From Kocuria massiliensis (GTDB lineage: Bacteria; Actinomycetota; Actinomycetes; Actinomycetales; Micrococcaceae): DNA of 64,000 bases. The stretch spans positions 558,001 to 622,000 of the forward strand of contig NZ_LT835160.1 in the NCBI RefSeq assembly GCF_900169715.1, read 5' to 3'. This document shows positions 46,735-54,445 of this stretch, piece after piece. A program made the translations under genes and the position numbers. Under the pieces are notes generated by a model that was not told the origin of the DNA, ran no database searches, and was given only the letters and a program-made list of their open reading frames with translations. Numbering within the stretch: position 1 is the stretch's first letter; every line of letters begins with the position of its first letter.

Positions 46735-47504
46735 AGCCCCAAGTCTTCGTGGTCGGTTCCGTGAGCCGCGATGTGACCGTCACGGTGGACCGCTTCCCCG
46801 CCCCCGGCGAGACCCTGGTCGGTGAGTCCGTGACGTACGGGCTCGGCGGGAAGGGCGCCAATCAGGCGGTCGCGTCGGCATTGACCGGAACTCCCACCGC
46901 CTTCCTCGGTTGTGTGGGGGACGACGACGCCGGCCACCGCCTTCTCGAGGAGCTGCGGGCCTACGGCGTCGCAACGGATGCCATGAGCACAGTTCCCGGA
47001 GATTCGGGGACCGCCCACATCACCGTGGATGCTCACGGGGAGAACACCATCGCAATCGTGCCCGCCGCCAATCGGAGCGTTTCCCCGGAACTCGTGCGCA
47101 GCGCGGGTTCGGAGGGCTTCGGCGGATCCCGTGTGGTGGTCGCGCAAGGCGAAATTCCCGTGGAAACCCTCGAGCAACTGGCGCGCACCGTTTCCGAAAC
47201 GTCCGCACGGTTCATCCTCAACTTGGCGCCGGCGGCCGACGTTTCCTCGGAGTGCCTCTCCTCGACGGACGTTCTCGTGGTGAACGAGTCCGAAGCGCAG
47301 GCAGTGATCCGGCGGCATTCTCTTCCCGACCGGGGCCGGCACAATCTCCAGTTTGCTGCGGCGTTCTTCCGCCACCAGTCGCCTGCCGAGCGGGGCCGCC
47401 GGTCCCGGGCGTTGCGGGATGTGATCCGGGATAAGGGCTATGACCGGGAGGCGATCAAAGCGATGATGTTAGGACTGGCTCGAGGTCAAGGCACTCTCTT
47501 CTAA
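46728..47504 (+). pseudogene. PfkB/ribokinase-type sugar kinase, C-terminally replaced
   Basis: The frame opens with TTG at 46728, overlapping pepO, and begins KPQVFVVGSVSRDVTVTVD, then GGKGANQAVASALTG and VVNESEAQAV, clear PfkB/ribokinase features for about 190 residues. The C-terminal third with the catalytic DTTGAGDAF (Asp base, anion hole) is missing. From about 47,310 the frame runs into an unrelated basic tail of some 60 residues (RHNLQFAAAFFRHQSP, ending LARGQGTLF). The kinase should be inactive. The junction marks the left edge of the plasmid-like region, and the tail is probably the end of a foreign gene. Confidence 0.75.
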
Positions 47505-47540
47505 ACGGGCAGTCTCTGTCTTGCGTTCAAGGATGGGCAA

Positions 47541-48221
47541 CTAAGGAGCAAGCCCGCCTTCAGGCAGCTGTGTGTCGCGATCGACGTCACCGATGTACTC
47601 AGAGACCGGGAGTAGTCCTTCCTCCATGAAGGTGCCTAGGAGGTGACGAGTCTCAATGATGAGAGTTTCGACTTTGCTGATCCCGCGTGAGATTTCTAAG
47701 TAGGCGGGCCACCAAAGCTCTCGTCGGATCCATTTCGAGTAGTCGCCGTGGATAAGACGCCCGTAGAAAAACTTCCGATAGAGAACGTTGGCATTACGCA
47801 TGGAACCACGCTGTTCTTCGAAACTCAGACCAGATGAGTATTCCATGTCCTCGTGGTTGTACCCGTCGTCCGCATGGTCCCTAGCGATGTAATCAAACAA
47901 GGGCTTGATGCGGTCCCTTAAGTCCCTCAGCCGGCATCGATGGTCCTCCGGAAGAGACGAACCCAGATCATTAAGAACCGCCTCGAGTGTCTGCGGAATA
48001 TACGCGCCCTCGGAGCAGTGAACAAACTTGCGTTGCATGGACACAGCGAAGGCGATCTGACGGATCGATACGCGCTCGAGACGGCTGCTGTCAGGTCCAA
48101 AAGCGGGTGCTCTCAGGTTCTTGGCAGGTTTTGGAACGAGAAGTAGATACTCGTGGGACAGATCCATGAAGTGTAGAGCAGCGTTTTGCGCTGCGGGAGG
48201 TTTTTTGCCGGTCGATGCCAC
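47541..48221 (-). CDS. Unrecognised helical protein, plasmid-like region
   Basis: 226 residues from the GTG at 48221, which has GAAGGAAG upstream; the longer frame lacks a ribosome site. I do not recognise a domain. It looks soluble and alpha-helical, with many aromatic and charged residues (GRLIHGDYSKWIRRELWWPA, LRDLRDRIKPLFDYIARDH). It is the last gene of a leftward trio with a membrane protein and a coiled-coil/HTH protein. Function unknown; plasmid maintenance or defence are guesses without direct evidence. Confidence 0.55.
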   Translation of the reverse strand: MASTGKKPPAAQNAALHFMDLSHEYLLLVPKPAKNLRAPAFGPDSSRLERVSIRQIAFAVSMQRKFVHCSEGAYIPQTLEAVLNDLGSSLPEDHRCRLRDLRDRIKPLFDYIARDHADDGYNHEDMEYSSGLSFEEQRGSMRNANVLYRKFFYGRLIHGDYSKWIRRELWWPAYLEISRGISKVETLIIETRHLLGTFMEEGLLPVSEYIGDVDRDTQLPEGGLAP

Positions 48222-48293
48222 GTTTAGCTTCCTTCGTTCAGGACGGCCACAATGCGGCCAACTGGCAGGTTCAAGAGGAGCCTGCAGCATTAC

Positions 48294-48767
48294 CTAGTTC
48301 AAGAACTTTCGCCCCTGTTTGAGCGATGTCCTCACCACTTGCGTAACCCACATGCCTACGGACACCGCTACGCCTAATAATGCAGCCACGAGAGATAGCA
48401 GGGAGAAACTGGCCAGCAGGGTAATGAGGAACTTCTTCACCTCCTGTAGCCCGAGGTCGCCCGACAGCGTCAAAGCCATCATGCCGAAGGTAGCGGTAAG
48501 CACAAACATCAGGGCAGCCATATTCAACCAGTCGTTCGCGGTCCGGAACTGACCGCGGGACCCGAACTTATCTAAGTCCTGTTGGATACGTTCTCGAGCC
48601 TCAGAGGTATCAAGGTCGAGGTGATCAGTGGCCTCAATACGCTCCAGCAAGTCGAGTTGATCAGCCAACAAACGTTGCTTCTTCCCTATATATGGGACGA
48701 GGTCGAACAGGCGAACGATGACAGCTGCAATACCGGCAATGGCCGCGGCAACTATAGGGTCAGACAT
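48294..48767 (-). CDS. Unrecognised membrane protein with a coiled-coil loop
   Basis: 157 residues. One N-terminal hydrophobic helix (DPIVAAAIAGIAAVIVRLFD), a charged helical loop (QRLLADQLDLLERIEATDHL ... EARERIQQDLDKFG) and two C-terminal helices (LNMAALMFVLTATFGMMALT and LITLLASFSLLSLVAALLG). I do not recognise the family. The gene follows the 128-residue coiled-coil protein after eight bases, so they are co-transcribed. Confidence 0.6.
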   Translation of the reverse strand: MSDPIVAAAIAGIAAVIVRLFDLVPYIGKKQRLLADQLDLLERIEATDHLDLDTSEARERIQQDLDKFGSRGQFRTANDWLNMAALMFVLTATFGMMALTLSGDLGLQEVKKFLITLLASFSLLSLVAALLGVAVSVGMWVTQVVRTSLKQGRKFLN

Positions 48768-48775
48768 CGGCGCTT

Positions 48776-49162
48776 CTAAGCTGTCTGCTCATCACTGACA
48801 GCAGTATCTGTGGCCGAAGAATCAGCTTCGTGTTCTCCGGCCAGAAGGAACGAGCGTACCTCCTGGGACGAGAGCTGGAGACGTTCACCAATTTCTTTGT
48901 TCGTCAGGCCTTCGTCTTTCATGGACAGCACAAGTTGACCTGCGCGTGCGGTGACCGGATCCAGAGAAGCGAGCTCACCCTGGAGCCTGTCGATCTTGTC
49001 CTTAAGGGCCTGGCGTTTCTTCTCAAAGTCGAAGGTCTCCAAGAAGAACGCTTCGGCCTTATCCAGTAGCCGTCGTTCCTTCTTGATGGAGGCTTCCGCG
49101 GCGGCTTTGGCTCGTTCGCGTGCAGCTGTCTTCGTCGCTGACTTCCGTTTCGTCCCAGCCAT
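48776..49162 (-). CDS. Coiled-coil protein with a helix-turn-helix-like C-terminus
   Basis: 128 residues. The N-terminus is Lys/Ala/Arg-rich (TKRKSATKTAARERAKAAAE), followed by a coiled coil to about residue 70, then MKDEGLTNKEIGERLQLSSQEVRSFLLAG, which fits a helix-turn-helix of the sigma-70 region 4/LuxR kind. The tail is acidic. It is probably DNA-binding, with possible autoregulation through the inverted repeats upstream (49208-49353). First gene of the leftward trio. Confidence 0.6.
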   Translation of the reverse strand: MAGTKRKSATKTAARERAKAAAEASIKKERRLLDKAEAFFLETFDFEKKRQALKDKIDRLQGELASLDPVTARAGQLVLSMKDEGLTNKEIGERLQLSSQEVRSFLLAGEHEADSSATDTAVSDEQTA

Positions 49163-49207
49163 GTGGAACCTCCCACATCCCTAGCGCTCACCACTGAAAA
49201 ACAAGGA

Positions 49208-49252
49208 CCCGCCGGGGTACGGCTGCAAAAGGTTTCATCATGCCCCGGCGGG
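49208..49252. repeat. GC-rich inverted repeat
   Basis: Perfect 10-bp arms (49208-49217 CCCGCCGGGG with 49243-49252) separated by 25 bases, located 46 bases before the start of the 128-residue gene. It could be an operator or part of a leader hairpin for the leftward trio. Confidence 0.5.
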
Positions 49253-49279
49253 GTGGTTTCGATTTTACACAGTCGGCAC

Positions 49280-49353
49280 GCTGTGCACATGAGATCAGCC
49301 TGCCAGATTCTTCTTCGTCCCTCAGTCGAGCAGGCTGATCTCATGTGCACAGC
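49280..49353. repeat. Perfect 24-bp inverted repeat
   Basis: Arms 49280-49303 and 49330-49353 are perfect inverted copies (outer part GCTGTGCACATGAGATC, inner AGCCTGC) with a 26-base spacer. The site lies in the divergent region between the leftward trio and the rightward zinc-ribbon gene. Size and perfection suggest a recombination, replication or operator site rather than a terminator, as no T-tract follows. GTGCAC cores recur nearby (49411-49416). Confidence 0.75.
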
Positions 49354-49624
49354 TCACGAATGCTGGACAGTTCCCGCACACAAGCTCTCCCCCGCAAGCT
49401 CCTCCGACCATGTGCACGGCACCTGCCCACAATCGTGGCCTCTTGTGCAAAATCGCGGCCAGCATAGAACTGCCCGGACCCCAACAGTTCATCCAAACTC
49501 TCCCTCGTTCCTCGGTCGGTTTTTCCTCCGGATTGTCGTCACACCTCTTGCACTCAGTGACCCAGGGTGAGACTAATGAATCATTCGTAATAAGTATTTT
49601 CGTCCTGACGATATTATTGGGGGC

Positions 49625-50488
49625 ATGACAACCACCCGCACTTGTCCTGAATGTGGCCAGGGAGTCCCTGCGAAAAATGGTCCAGGACGCCCGGCTGTGT
49701 ATTGTTCGAGCGCTTGTCGAAAGAAGGCTCATCAGATCCGTCAGGTAGCACAACTACGCGGTGAACCCATCCGCATCATCCGTGAGCCGGCACCGAAACC
49801 CGTGACCAAAACAGTGCTGCGTACCCGCACCGTTTATAAGAAACCGACCCGTCCGGAACTGTCTGCATTACTTCGAGACGATCCTGTTTTTCTCAGCGAG
49901 GTTCTCGAGGATTTGCGTGCGTTTCTCGGCCATCGCAATGTCCCGGTCTCGACTCAGAAAATGCTTGCTTCCAGGCTCGGAGAGGTGATCATTCGCCTCT
50001 ATAGAGCCCAGTCAGGACTGACAGTTCATTCTGATCTCCCAGAGAATTCAACGGGGCTCGCTCCCGGTGACTGGGCCACCGCAGCGACAGAAACGGGCAC
50101 AGTCGAAGAGCTGGTAGCTGCTGTGCAAGCGCACCGAGCCCGGCTTATTCAACAGGAAGAATCTGAGAAACAGTTCGCGCGGTATCGGAAGGATCGGGAG
50201 CAGGAGCGGATCGAGGCTAAGCATCGAGAAGCCGACCGCCGTCTGGATGAAGTGCGACGGAAAGCAGATCGCCTGGAGGCAACTTATGAACAGGCTCGCG
50301 TGAAAGGGGAAGCTGCAGATCATGCTTATCAGGTGTGGCAGAAGTACGGGAATGAGCTGAAAGAGAAAGTTGAACAGCAGCAGGAGGAGCTACAGAAGAC
50401 CCGCCGGCTCAACGAGATCCTCGAGCAACGAGTCGCCACCACCAAGCCGACCAAAACCGGCCCCGGGGCTAGCTTTTACCGACAGTAA
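49625..50488 (+). CDS. Zinc-ribbon/coiled-coil protein of the plasmid-like region
   Basis: 287 residues. The N-terminus has CPECGQGVP and YCSSACRKKAHQ, a C-x2-C ... C-x3-C treble-clef zinc finger common in small plasmid and phage proteins. A middle helical part (LRDDPVFLSEVLEDLRAFLG) is followed by about 120 residues of continuous coiled coil (KDREQERIEAKHREADRRLD onward). The layout is like KfrA-type plasmid proteins, but similarity is only in shape. It may bind DNA and form filaments or dimers. GGGGGC precedes the ATG. Confidence 0.6.
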   Translation: MTTTRTCPECGQGVPAKNGPGRPAVYCSSACRKKAHQIRQVAQLRGEPIRIIREPAPKPVTKTVLRTRTVYKKPTRPELSALLRDDPVFLSEVLEDLRAFLGHRNVPVSTQKMLASRLGEVIIRLYRAQSGLTVHSDLPENSTGLAPGDWATAATETGTVEELVAAVQAHRARLIQQEESEKQFARYRKDREQERIEAKHREADRRLDEVRRKADRLEATYEQARVKGEAADHAYQVWQKYGNELKEKVEQQQEELQKTRRLNEILEQRVATTKPTKTGPGASFYRQ

Positions 50489-51193
50489 GCTCACCCAACA
50501 GATCCGGAACTCGCAGGGGTAGAAGTACTCCTCATAGACCAACATAGGCCAGGCTGGAATGAGCAAGCACCGCCTACTGTGGAATATCGATACACGTGCA
50601 GGCGCAGATCATCAGCATCGTGTCATGGGATGGCTGGTTCCGATGTACGCGATGTCTCGAAGGAACTCAGTACAGATGCCACAGGCCACGGCCACACAGG
50701 CTTCGATTTTAGGAGGAGAAGCCGTCAGCATCCGTAGGGAAGGGCCGTCAAAGTATCCCCATTAAACGAAGTAACCACGGGCGGCCAAATGTAGATCAAA
50801 GAGCCCCTGGAGGCCGGACCGGAAGCGAACCTTCGTCCCCACGGGGGATCTACTCGGCAGTACCCAGTCCTTTTCTTCACTGGAAATTTTGGAACCTCGG
50901 AAAGTCGCGCATCAATCCGCATGTTCCCCGTAGTCCACTGGCTGAGGTTCTTCCCGAGGTGTATTGGGTTGGACACGGTGGGCAATCGTAAGAACGGCGA
51001 CAGGTTCCTGAAGACAAGTGAAGGGCTGGTCGGCTGTTGTAGTGCAATCAACCCGTGGAGGTGGACACACTGACGGAAATGCTCACAGTGATCTCATCCC
51101 AACGGATCGTTGTTGGGCCGACAGGCCCGCTGAATTCGGCAGAGTCTCAACTGTACAACTGTAGATTGGCACGACACAGTTGCCACCTACTAG
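50489..51193. other. Long intergenic region in the plasmid-like segment
   Basis: About 700 bases with no convincing gene. Frames at 50559-50765 plus and 50725-51051 minus lack motifs and good ribosome sites. Towards its right end, two tandem copies of CAACTGTA (51148-51155 and 51156-51163) and an inverted ACAGTTG (51176-51182) form part of the operator cluster of the next gene. It may hold a replication origin, but I see no iterons in the rest. Confidence 0.4.
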
Positions 51194-51210
51194 AAGTTGT
51201 TGCACAACTT
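51148..51210 (+). promoter_or_regulatory. Operator cluster of the CopG-like gene
   Basis: Three CAACTGT-type elements (two direct, one inverted) are followed by a 17-bp palindrome AAGTTGT-TGC-ACAACTT (51194-51210) ending 15 bases before the start codon. Repeats with the common core CAACT/AGTTG next to a small ribbon-helix-helix-like gene suggest autoregulation. Confidence 0.6.
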
Positions 51211-51225
51211 AGATATGTTAACGAC

Positions 51226-51432
51226 ATGAGTAAGCCGCTAACACGACAGAAGCCCGGGGAGTTCAAGGGGTTTAACCTCCTGATGCACCCCGAGCTTCAG
51301 CAAGCTGCAAAAGAGAAGGCAGCTAGTCTGGGCGTTACGAAATCCGCGTACCTGGCGGCTCTCATCGCTCGTGACACCGGCGTGCCTGGTCATGAGCTAC
51401 CAGTAGAACCGTCACAGAAAACAAAAACTTAA
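51226..51432 (+). CDS. Small CopG/ribbon-helix-helix-like protein
   Basis: 68 residues from the ATG at 51226; a longer frame upstream would run through the operator repeats and is rejected. The centre KGFNLLMHPELQQAAKEKAASLGVTKSAYLAALIARD fits a ribbon-helix-helix: a beta strand followed by two helices with LGVTKSAYL. The tail is polar. By position, just ahead of the candidate replication initiator, it may act as a copy-number repressor. No ribosome site is obvious. Confidence 0.65.
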   Translation: MSKPLTRQKPGEFKGFNLLMHPELQQAAKEKAASLGVTKSAYLAALIARDTGVPGHELPVEPSQKTKT

Positions 51433-51439
51433 AAGAGAA

Positions 51440-51463
51440 GTGGCTCCCCCGAAGGGGAGCCAC
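51440..51463 (+). terminator. Hairpin between the CopG-like gene and rep
   Basis: Perfect 10-bp stem (51440-51449 GTGGCTCCCC with 51454-51463) and a CGAA tetraloop, starting eight bases after the stop codon. It is stable, lacks a T-tract, and could be a terminator or attenuator limiting rep expression. Confidence 0.65.
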
Positions 51464-51555
51464 CCAAAGTCTCTGAATCCCGCACGGTCGGCAAACTGAT
51501 CGGGATTCGGCCAACACCGAAAGTTCAAGACCATGACCGCTTCACAACAATCACA

Positions 51556-51583
51556 ACCAAGAACCCAAAGAGGTGTTCTTGGT
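51556..51583 (+). repeat. Hairpin at the rep start codon
   Basis: 9-bp arms (51556-51564 ACCAAGAAC and 51575-51583) enclose the GTG start at 51573. In mRNA this would hide the initiation region, suggesting translational control of the initiator. Confidence 0.5.
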
Positions 51584-52772
51584 GTCTAGGATAGCACTCT
51601 CCCCCACCAAGGCAACCACCCCACCGCGTGATTTGCTTCCCTCCCAAACCCGCAGGGTCCGGGTCGAGCACGAACGCAAGCCCTGGGTACTCATGGGGGC
51701 CGTCCCCGAAGGCTACCGGCCACGACGCAACGTCATCGACTGGCGACGCCACGCCATCACCTGGCTCGAACACCAAAACCGCCGCAACGACGCCCACACC
51801 CTACGACGTCGATTCATCGACTACCTAGCCACCGTCGACGACGCACGTACCCGCACGCTCTGGACTAGTTGGACCGCCACCGGTGTTGCCCTGAACATCA
51901 GCCGCGCCACCGTCGCACGCCTCTACGCCGAACTCCACACCGCCGGACTCCTCGTCACTGTCGCCCGCGGCCGCTCAGCTCAGCACACCCCCAAATCCAC
52001 CGGACGCACCAAAAACGAAGCACCCATCTACGCCCTGATCACACCCCTGCAACAAACACAGGAACAGCCCCCATCTGTGCCTGTTGATGAAATTGAGACC
52101 CCGGACCCCATAGGAGGGTTAAAAGAACACCTACGCGCGCGCACGCGCGAAAGTTCCCCCAGATCGAGCCGCTACGCGGCCAGAATTACTTCCTGGCAGC
52201 GCGCTACGCGCGCCGCCTTTACTCACCTTGTAGCCCAGCGACCAGACTCTTCATGGTCACTTCATGCAACGATAAAGCCTGAAACCAGGCTGGGGCGGCG
52301 AAGTGCCCAAAGGCAAGTGATCTGGGAATTGAGTTTGAACGTCCAAATGCACGTTTTGCGTGCTCGTGACGCATCCACTGCTGCTGTCGCGGCCGAGATT
52401 CGAGACTTCATCCTGGCCGGATGGAACGTAGGGGACATCGTTCACGCACTGGACTACTCCCCCACCGGACAACGCCACTGGTACACCGAATCAGGATTCA
52501 TCCGCGCCGAAACCTGGCTACGACACCGACTCACAGCATGGCTACACGACGGTGAACCCATCCGCTCCCGAAGCCAACGACTCCAAGCCGAACGCGACCA
52601 ACTAGCGGCCCAACGTCGCGCCGAAGCACGACGCCGCCAAGAACAACGTGTCCAGGCTGCCGCGCCGGACTCCCCCGGACGCCGCGCCGTACGCAAGCAA
52701 TTGTTGATTTCCCGACTTGGCAGTGAAGCAGCCGCGAAACGGCAACACCCAGAACTCTTTGAAAATGCCTGA
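51573..52772 (+). CDS. Candidate plasmid replication initiator (winged-helix)
   Basis: 399 residues from a GTG at 51573; a later ATG at MGAVPEGY is possible. WTSWTATGVALNISRATVARLYAELHTAGLLVTV is a clear helix-turn-helix with wing at about 95-130. The region from about 195 on is basic and helical, with Arg/Gln/Ala-rich coiled coil at the end (RLQAERDQLAAQRRAEARRR). I do not recognise a catalytic tyrosine or rolling-circle motif. Position between a CopG-like protein and parA, plus translational hairpin, favours a theta-type initiator. It could alternatively be another plasmid DNA-binding protein. Confidence 0.55.
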   Translation: MFLVSRIALSPTKATTPPRDLLPSQTRRVRVEHERKPWVLMGAVPEGYRPRRNVIDWRRHAITWLEHQNRRNDAHTLRRRFIDYLATVDDARTRTLWTSWTATGVALNISRATVARLYAELHTAGLLVTVARGRSAQHTPKSTGRTKNEAPIYALITPLQQTQEQPPSVPVDEIETPDPIGGLKEHLRARTRESSPRSSRYAARITSWQRATRAAFTHLVAQRPDSSWSLHATIKPETRLGRRSAQRQVIWELSLNVQMHVLRARDASTAAVAAEIRDFILAGWNVGDIVHALDYSPTGQRHWYTESGFIRAETWLRHRLTAWLHDGEPIRSRSQRLQAERDQLAAQRRAEARRRQEQRVQAAAPDSPGRRAVRKQLLISRLGSEAAAKRQHPELFENA

Positions 52773-52831
52773 TGGCATGATTACCACAAACACTCATACC
52801 CACACCCCCACAAAACCGGTTTCGTGGTTTC

Positions 52832-52875
52832 CCACATACCCACATTAGAGGGTACCCGCAAATGTGGGTATGTGG
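52832..52875. promoter_or_regulatory. parA operator: inverted repeat with ACCCACA/TGTGGGT elements
   Basis: Perfect 15-bp inverted repeats (52832-52846 CCACATACCCACATT with 52861-52875) separated by 14 bases. The right half includes ACCCGCA-AA-TGTGGGT (52854-52869), the same 16-bp element as found in and after parB. It ends 13 bases before the parA ATG, consistent with autoregulation or a centromere-like site. Confidence 0.75.
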
Positions 52876-52888
52876 TAATGTTGTCCAC

Positions 52889-53482
52889 ATGAGCACCACG
52901 ATAGGAATCGTCCAATCGAAGGGCGGAGTCGGAAAAACCACGACCGCCATATATCTAGGGCTAGCACTCAAAGATCGCGGCACCGTTGAAATCTGGGATG
53001 CTGACCCGCAAGGCTCAGCAACCGAGTGGGCGGATGCCACGGCCGCCGCTGGCTACCCCCTGCCATTCCCAGTGACGGCAGTCAACGAGCCACAGCTTTC
53101 CAAGAAGGACAGCGAGGCAAGCTATCTGATCATCGACACCGGGCCAGGTAACCCTCGCGTCATGGATAAAACCATCGAGCGCGCTGACGTCGTCATCATT
53201 CCAACCAAATCCAGCAGCGTGGATATGGCGAGGACATGGTCAACACTCGACGCCCTCCCGGAAGACCAGCCCGCGATCCTGTTGATGACACAGACCGACC
53301 CCCGCACGATCACGCACCGACAAACAATCGAGGCGATAGACCAAGACGGAGCTGCGTACTTCCAGACCCCCATCAAACATAAGGAATCCATCAAGGGCAG
53401 CGGGAACGGCTACCCGAGCGACCTCGCTGGATATGAAGAAGTCGCAACAGAGCTCATCGAACGCATCAAGGAGATGTCATGA
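52889..53482 (+). CDS. parA: ParA-family partition ATPase
   Basis: 197 residues from the ATG at 52889; an in-frame ATG at 52862 lies in the operator and is rejected. STTIGIVQSKGGVGKTTTAI is the deviant Walker A with the signature lysine, VEIWDADPQGSATEW is the Walker A' region, and YLIIDTGPGNPRVMDKTIERA is Walker B. The small size without an N-terminal HTH is the ParA type Ib/MinD-like group that works with small ribbon-helix-helix partners. It should segregate the plasmid-like element. Overlaps the partner gene by four bases (ATGA). Confidence 0.93.
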   Translation: MSTTIGIVQSKGGVGKTTTAIYLGLALKDRGTVEIWDADPQGSATEWADATAAAGYPLPFPVTAVNEPQLSKKDSEASYLIIDTGPGNPRVMDKTIERADVVIIPTKSSSVDMARTWSTLDALPEDQPAILLMTQTDPRTITHRQTIEAIDQDGAAYFQTPIKHKESIKGSGNGYPSDLAGYEEVATELIERIKEMS

Positions 53483-53715
53483 CAGAAAAACGAGGGTCCA
53501 TGACACGCAGAAAACCCACGCAACAACAAACCCACGAACCCACACATGTGGGTATGGGGGCGGCATTCCCAAACCGGACCGAGGGGGAGACTCAACGACG
53601 CCTATCCGTAGACGTCCCCGAGTCGGCCAAGAAGAAAATCAAACGCATCGCAACCGAACGAGACACCACCGTCCGCAAACTAATTATCGACTTCATTCAT
53701 GACCTAGACACATAA
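53479..53715 (+). CDS. Small ribbon-helix-helix partition partner (ParB/ParG-like)
   Basis: 78 residues. A flexible polar N-terminus (about 1-40) is followed by TQRRLSVDVPESAKKKIKRI and ATERDTTVRKLIIDFIHDLD, a ribbon-helix-helix DNA-binding unit as in ParG/Omega proteins. It should bind the ACCCACA-NN-TGTGGGT elements around the operon and stimulate ParA. Its reading frame itself contains one element (53538-53553). It overlaps parA by four bases. Confidence 0.82.
   Translation: MTEKRGSMTRRKPTQQQTHEPTHVGMGAAFPNRTEGETQRRLSVDVPESAKKKIKRIATERDTTVRKLIIDFIHDLDT
53538..53553. promoter_or_regulatory. ACCCACA-NN-TGTGGGT element inside the parB-like gene
   Basis: Seven-base inverted arms ACCCACA and TGTGGGT with a two-base spacer (CA), in the coding region for the flexible N-terminus. 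It is the same element as in the parA operator and in the region before ssb. Confidence 0.6.
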
Positions 53716-53722
53716 CCACTTA

Positions 53723-53752
53723 CCCACATATGTGGCACCCACAAATGTGGGT
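53723..53752. promoter_or_regulatory. Paired TGTGGGT-type elements before ssb
   Basis: A 12-bp palindrome CCACATATGTGG (53724-53735) and a full element ACCCACA-AA-TGTGGGT (53737-53752) lie between the parB-like gene and ssb, 21 bases before the ssb start. Their spacing of about 14 bases centre to centre suggests side-by-side binding of ribbon-helix-helix dimers. Confidence 0.7.
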
Positions 53753-53772
53753 ACATCTTTCGAGGAGTCCCA

Positions 53773-54165
53773 ATGAGTAACGAAATCCCGCTGACAATCA
53801 CCGGAAACCTCACCAAAGACCCCGAACTACGCTACCGACCCGGCGGGGGAGAGGCCGTCCTGCGATTCACAGTCGCATCCACCCCTCGCTATTACAGCAA
53901 GGCAGAACGCGACTACGTCGATGGGGAGACTACCTTCATGCCATGCTGGCTCAACTCCCGCGGCGGCGATGATGCCAACGCCTACCTAGAGCGGATGTCG
54001 CAAACCTTCCGGCGGGGTGATCATGTGATCGTCGTGGGTGACCTGGTGACCCAGACCAAAGATCGCGACGGCGAGACGAACCGATGGAATGAGCTGCGTG
54101 TTCGGGAAATCGGAGCTTCCCCGCGATTCCGGAATGTCACCATCGAGCGGGACGATCAAGGGTAG
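53773..54165 (+). CDS. ssb: Single-stranded DNA-binding protein, plasmid type
   Basis: 130 residues, after GAGGAG. EIPLTITGNLTKDPELRYRP and AVLRFTVASTPRYYSKAERDYVDG are the OB-fold strands of bacterial SSB, and HVIVVGDLVTQTKDRDGETNRWNELRVREIGAS the end of the fold. It lacks the acidic C-terminal tip (DDDIPF) used by chromosomal SSB to recruit partners, ending in ERDDQG. Such short versions are usual on plasmids and conjugative elements. The elements at 53723-53752 suggest co-regulation with partition genes. Confidence 0.88.
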   Translation: MSNEIPLTITGNLTKDPELRYRPGGGEAVLRFTVASTPRYYSKAERDYVDGETTFMPCWLNSRGGDDANAYLERMSQTFRRGDHVIVVGDLVTQTKDRDGETNRWNELRVREIGASPRFRNVTIERDDQG

Positions 54166-54178
54166 ACGGTGACTGGTG

Positions 54179-54445
54179 ATGACCAATCAGCAACTATTCC
54201 CAGGCCACTACCAACGAATCCGGACGAAACGGCCATTCTCTGTGTGGCGACTGGTCACCACACCGGCACGATGGCTGCATCGCTTCGCCCAAGTTCTCGC
54301 TCCCTGGTTGGGCATCCTGTTTTTCATCGTCCCCGGTCGTCGTAATCGAAATGCTCTGGGCTACGCCTATGCCTGGTTTCTGATCGTCTTCTTCGTCGCA
54401 GCAATCGTTGCCAGTTTCGTTGTGAGTGTAGGCAGCGCCCACTAA
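54179..54445 (+). CDS. Small membrane protein downstream of ssb
   Basis: 88 residues from the ATG at 54179 (a GTG directly before is also possible). A basic N-terminal part (YQRIRTKRPFSVWRLVTTPA) precedes two hydrophobic helices (VLAPWLGILFFIVPG and AYAWFLIVFFVAAIVASFVVSV). No family is recognised. It follows ssb after 13 bases and is probably the last gene of the partition/ssb transcription unit. Confidence 0.6.
   Translation: MTNQQLFPGHYQRIRTKRPFSVWRLVTTPARWLHRFAQVLAPWLGILFFIVPGRRNRNALGYAYAWFLIVFFVAAIVASFVVSVGSAH

Larger units (their letters stand above)
49163..49624. other. Divergent intergenic region
   Basis: About 460 bases without a supported gene, holding the two inverted repeats listed separately. 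The right part becomes AT-rich (TTCGTAATAAGTATTTTCGT near 49,583) and likely contains the promoter of the rightward zinc-ribbon gene. An origin of replication could also lie here. Confidence 0.5.

Noticed and set aside
50725-51051. Leftward 108-residue frame in the plasmid-like region
   Set aside because: No ribosome site, no family motif, amino-acid make-up of a chance frame.
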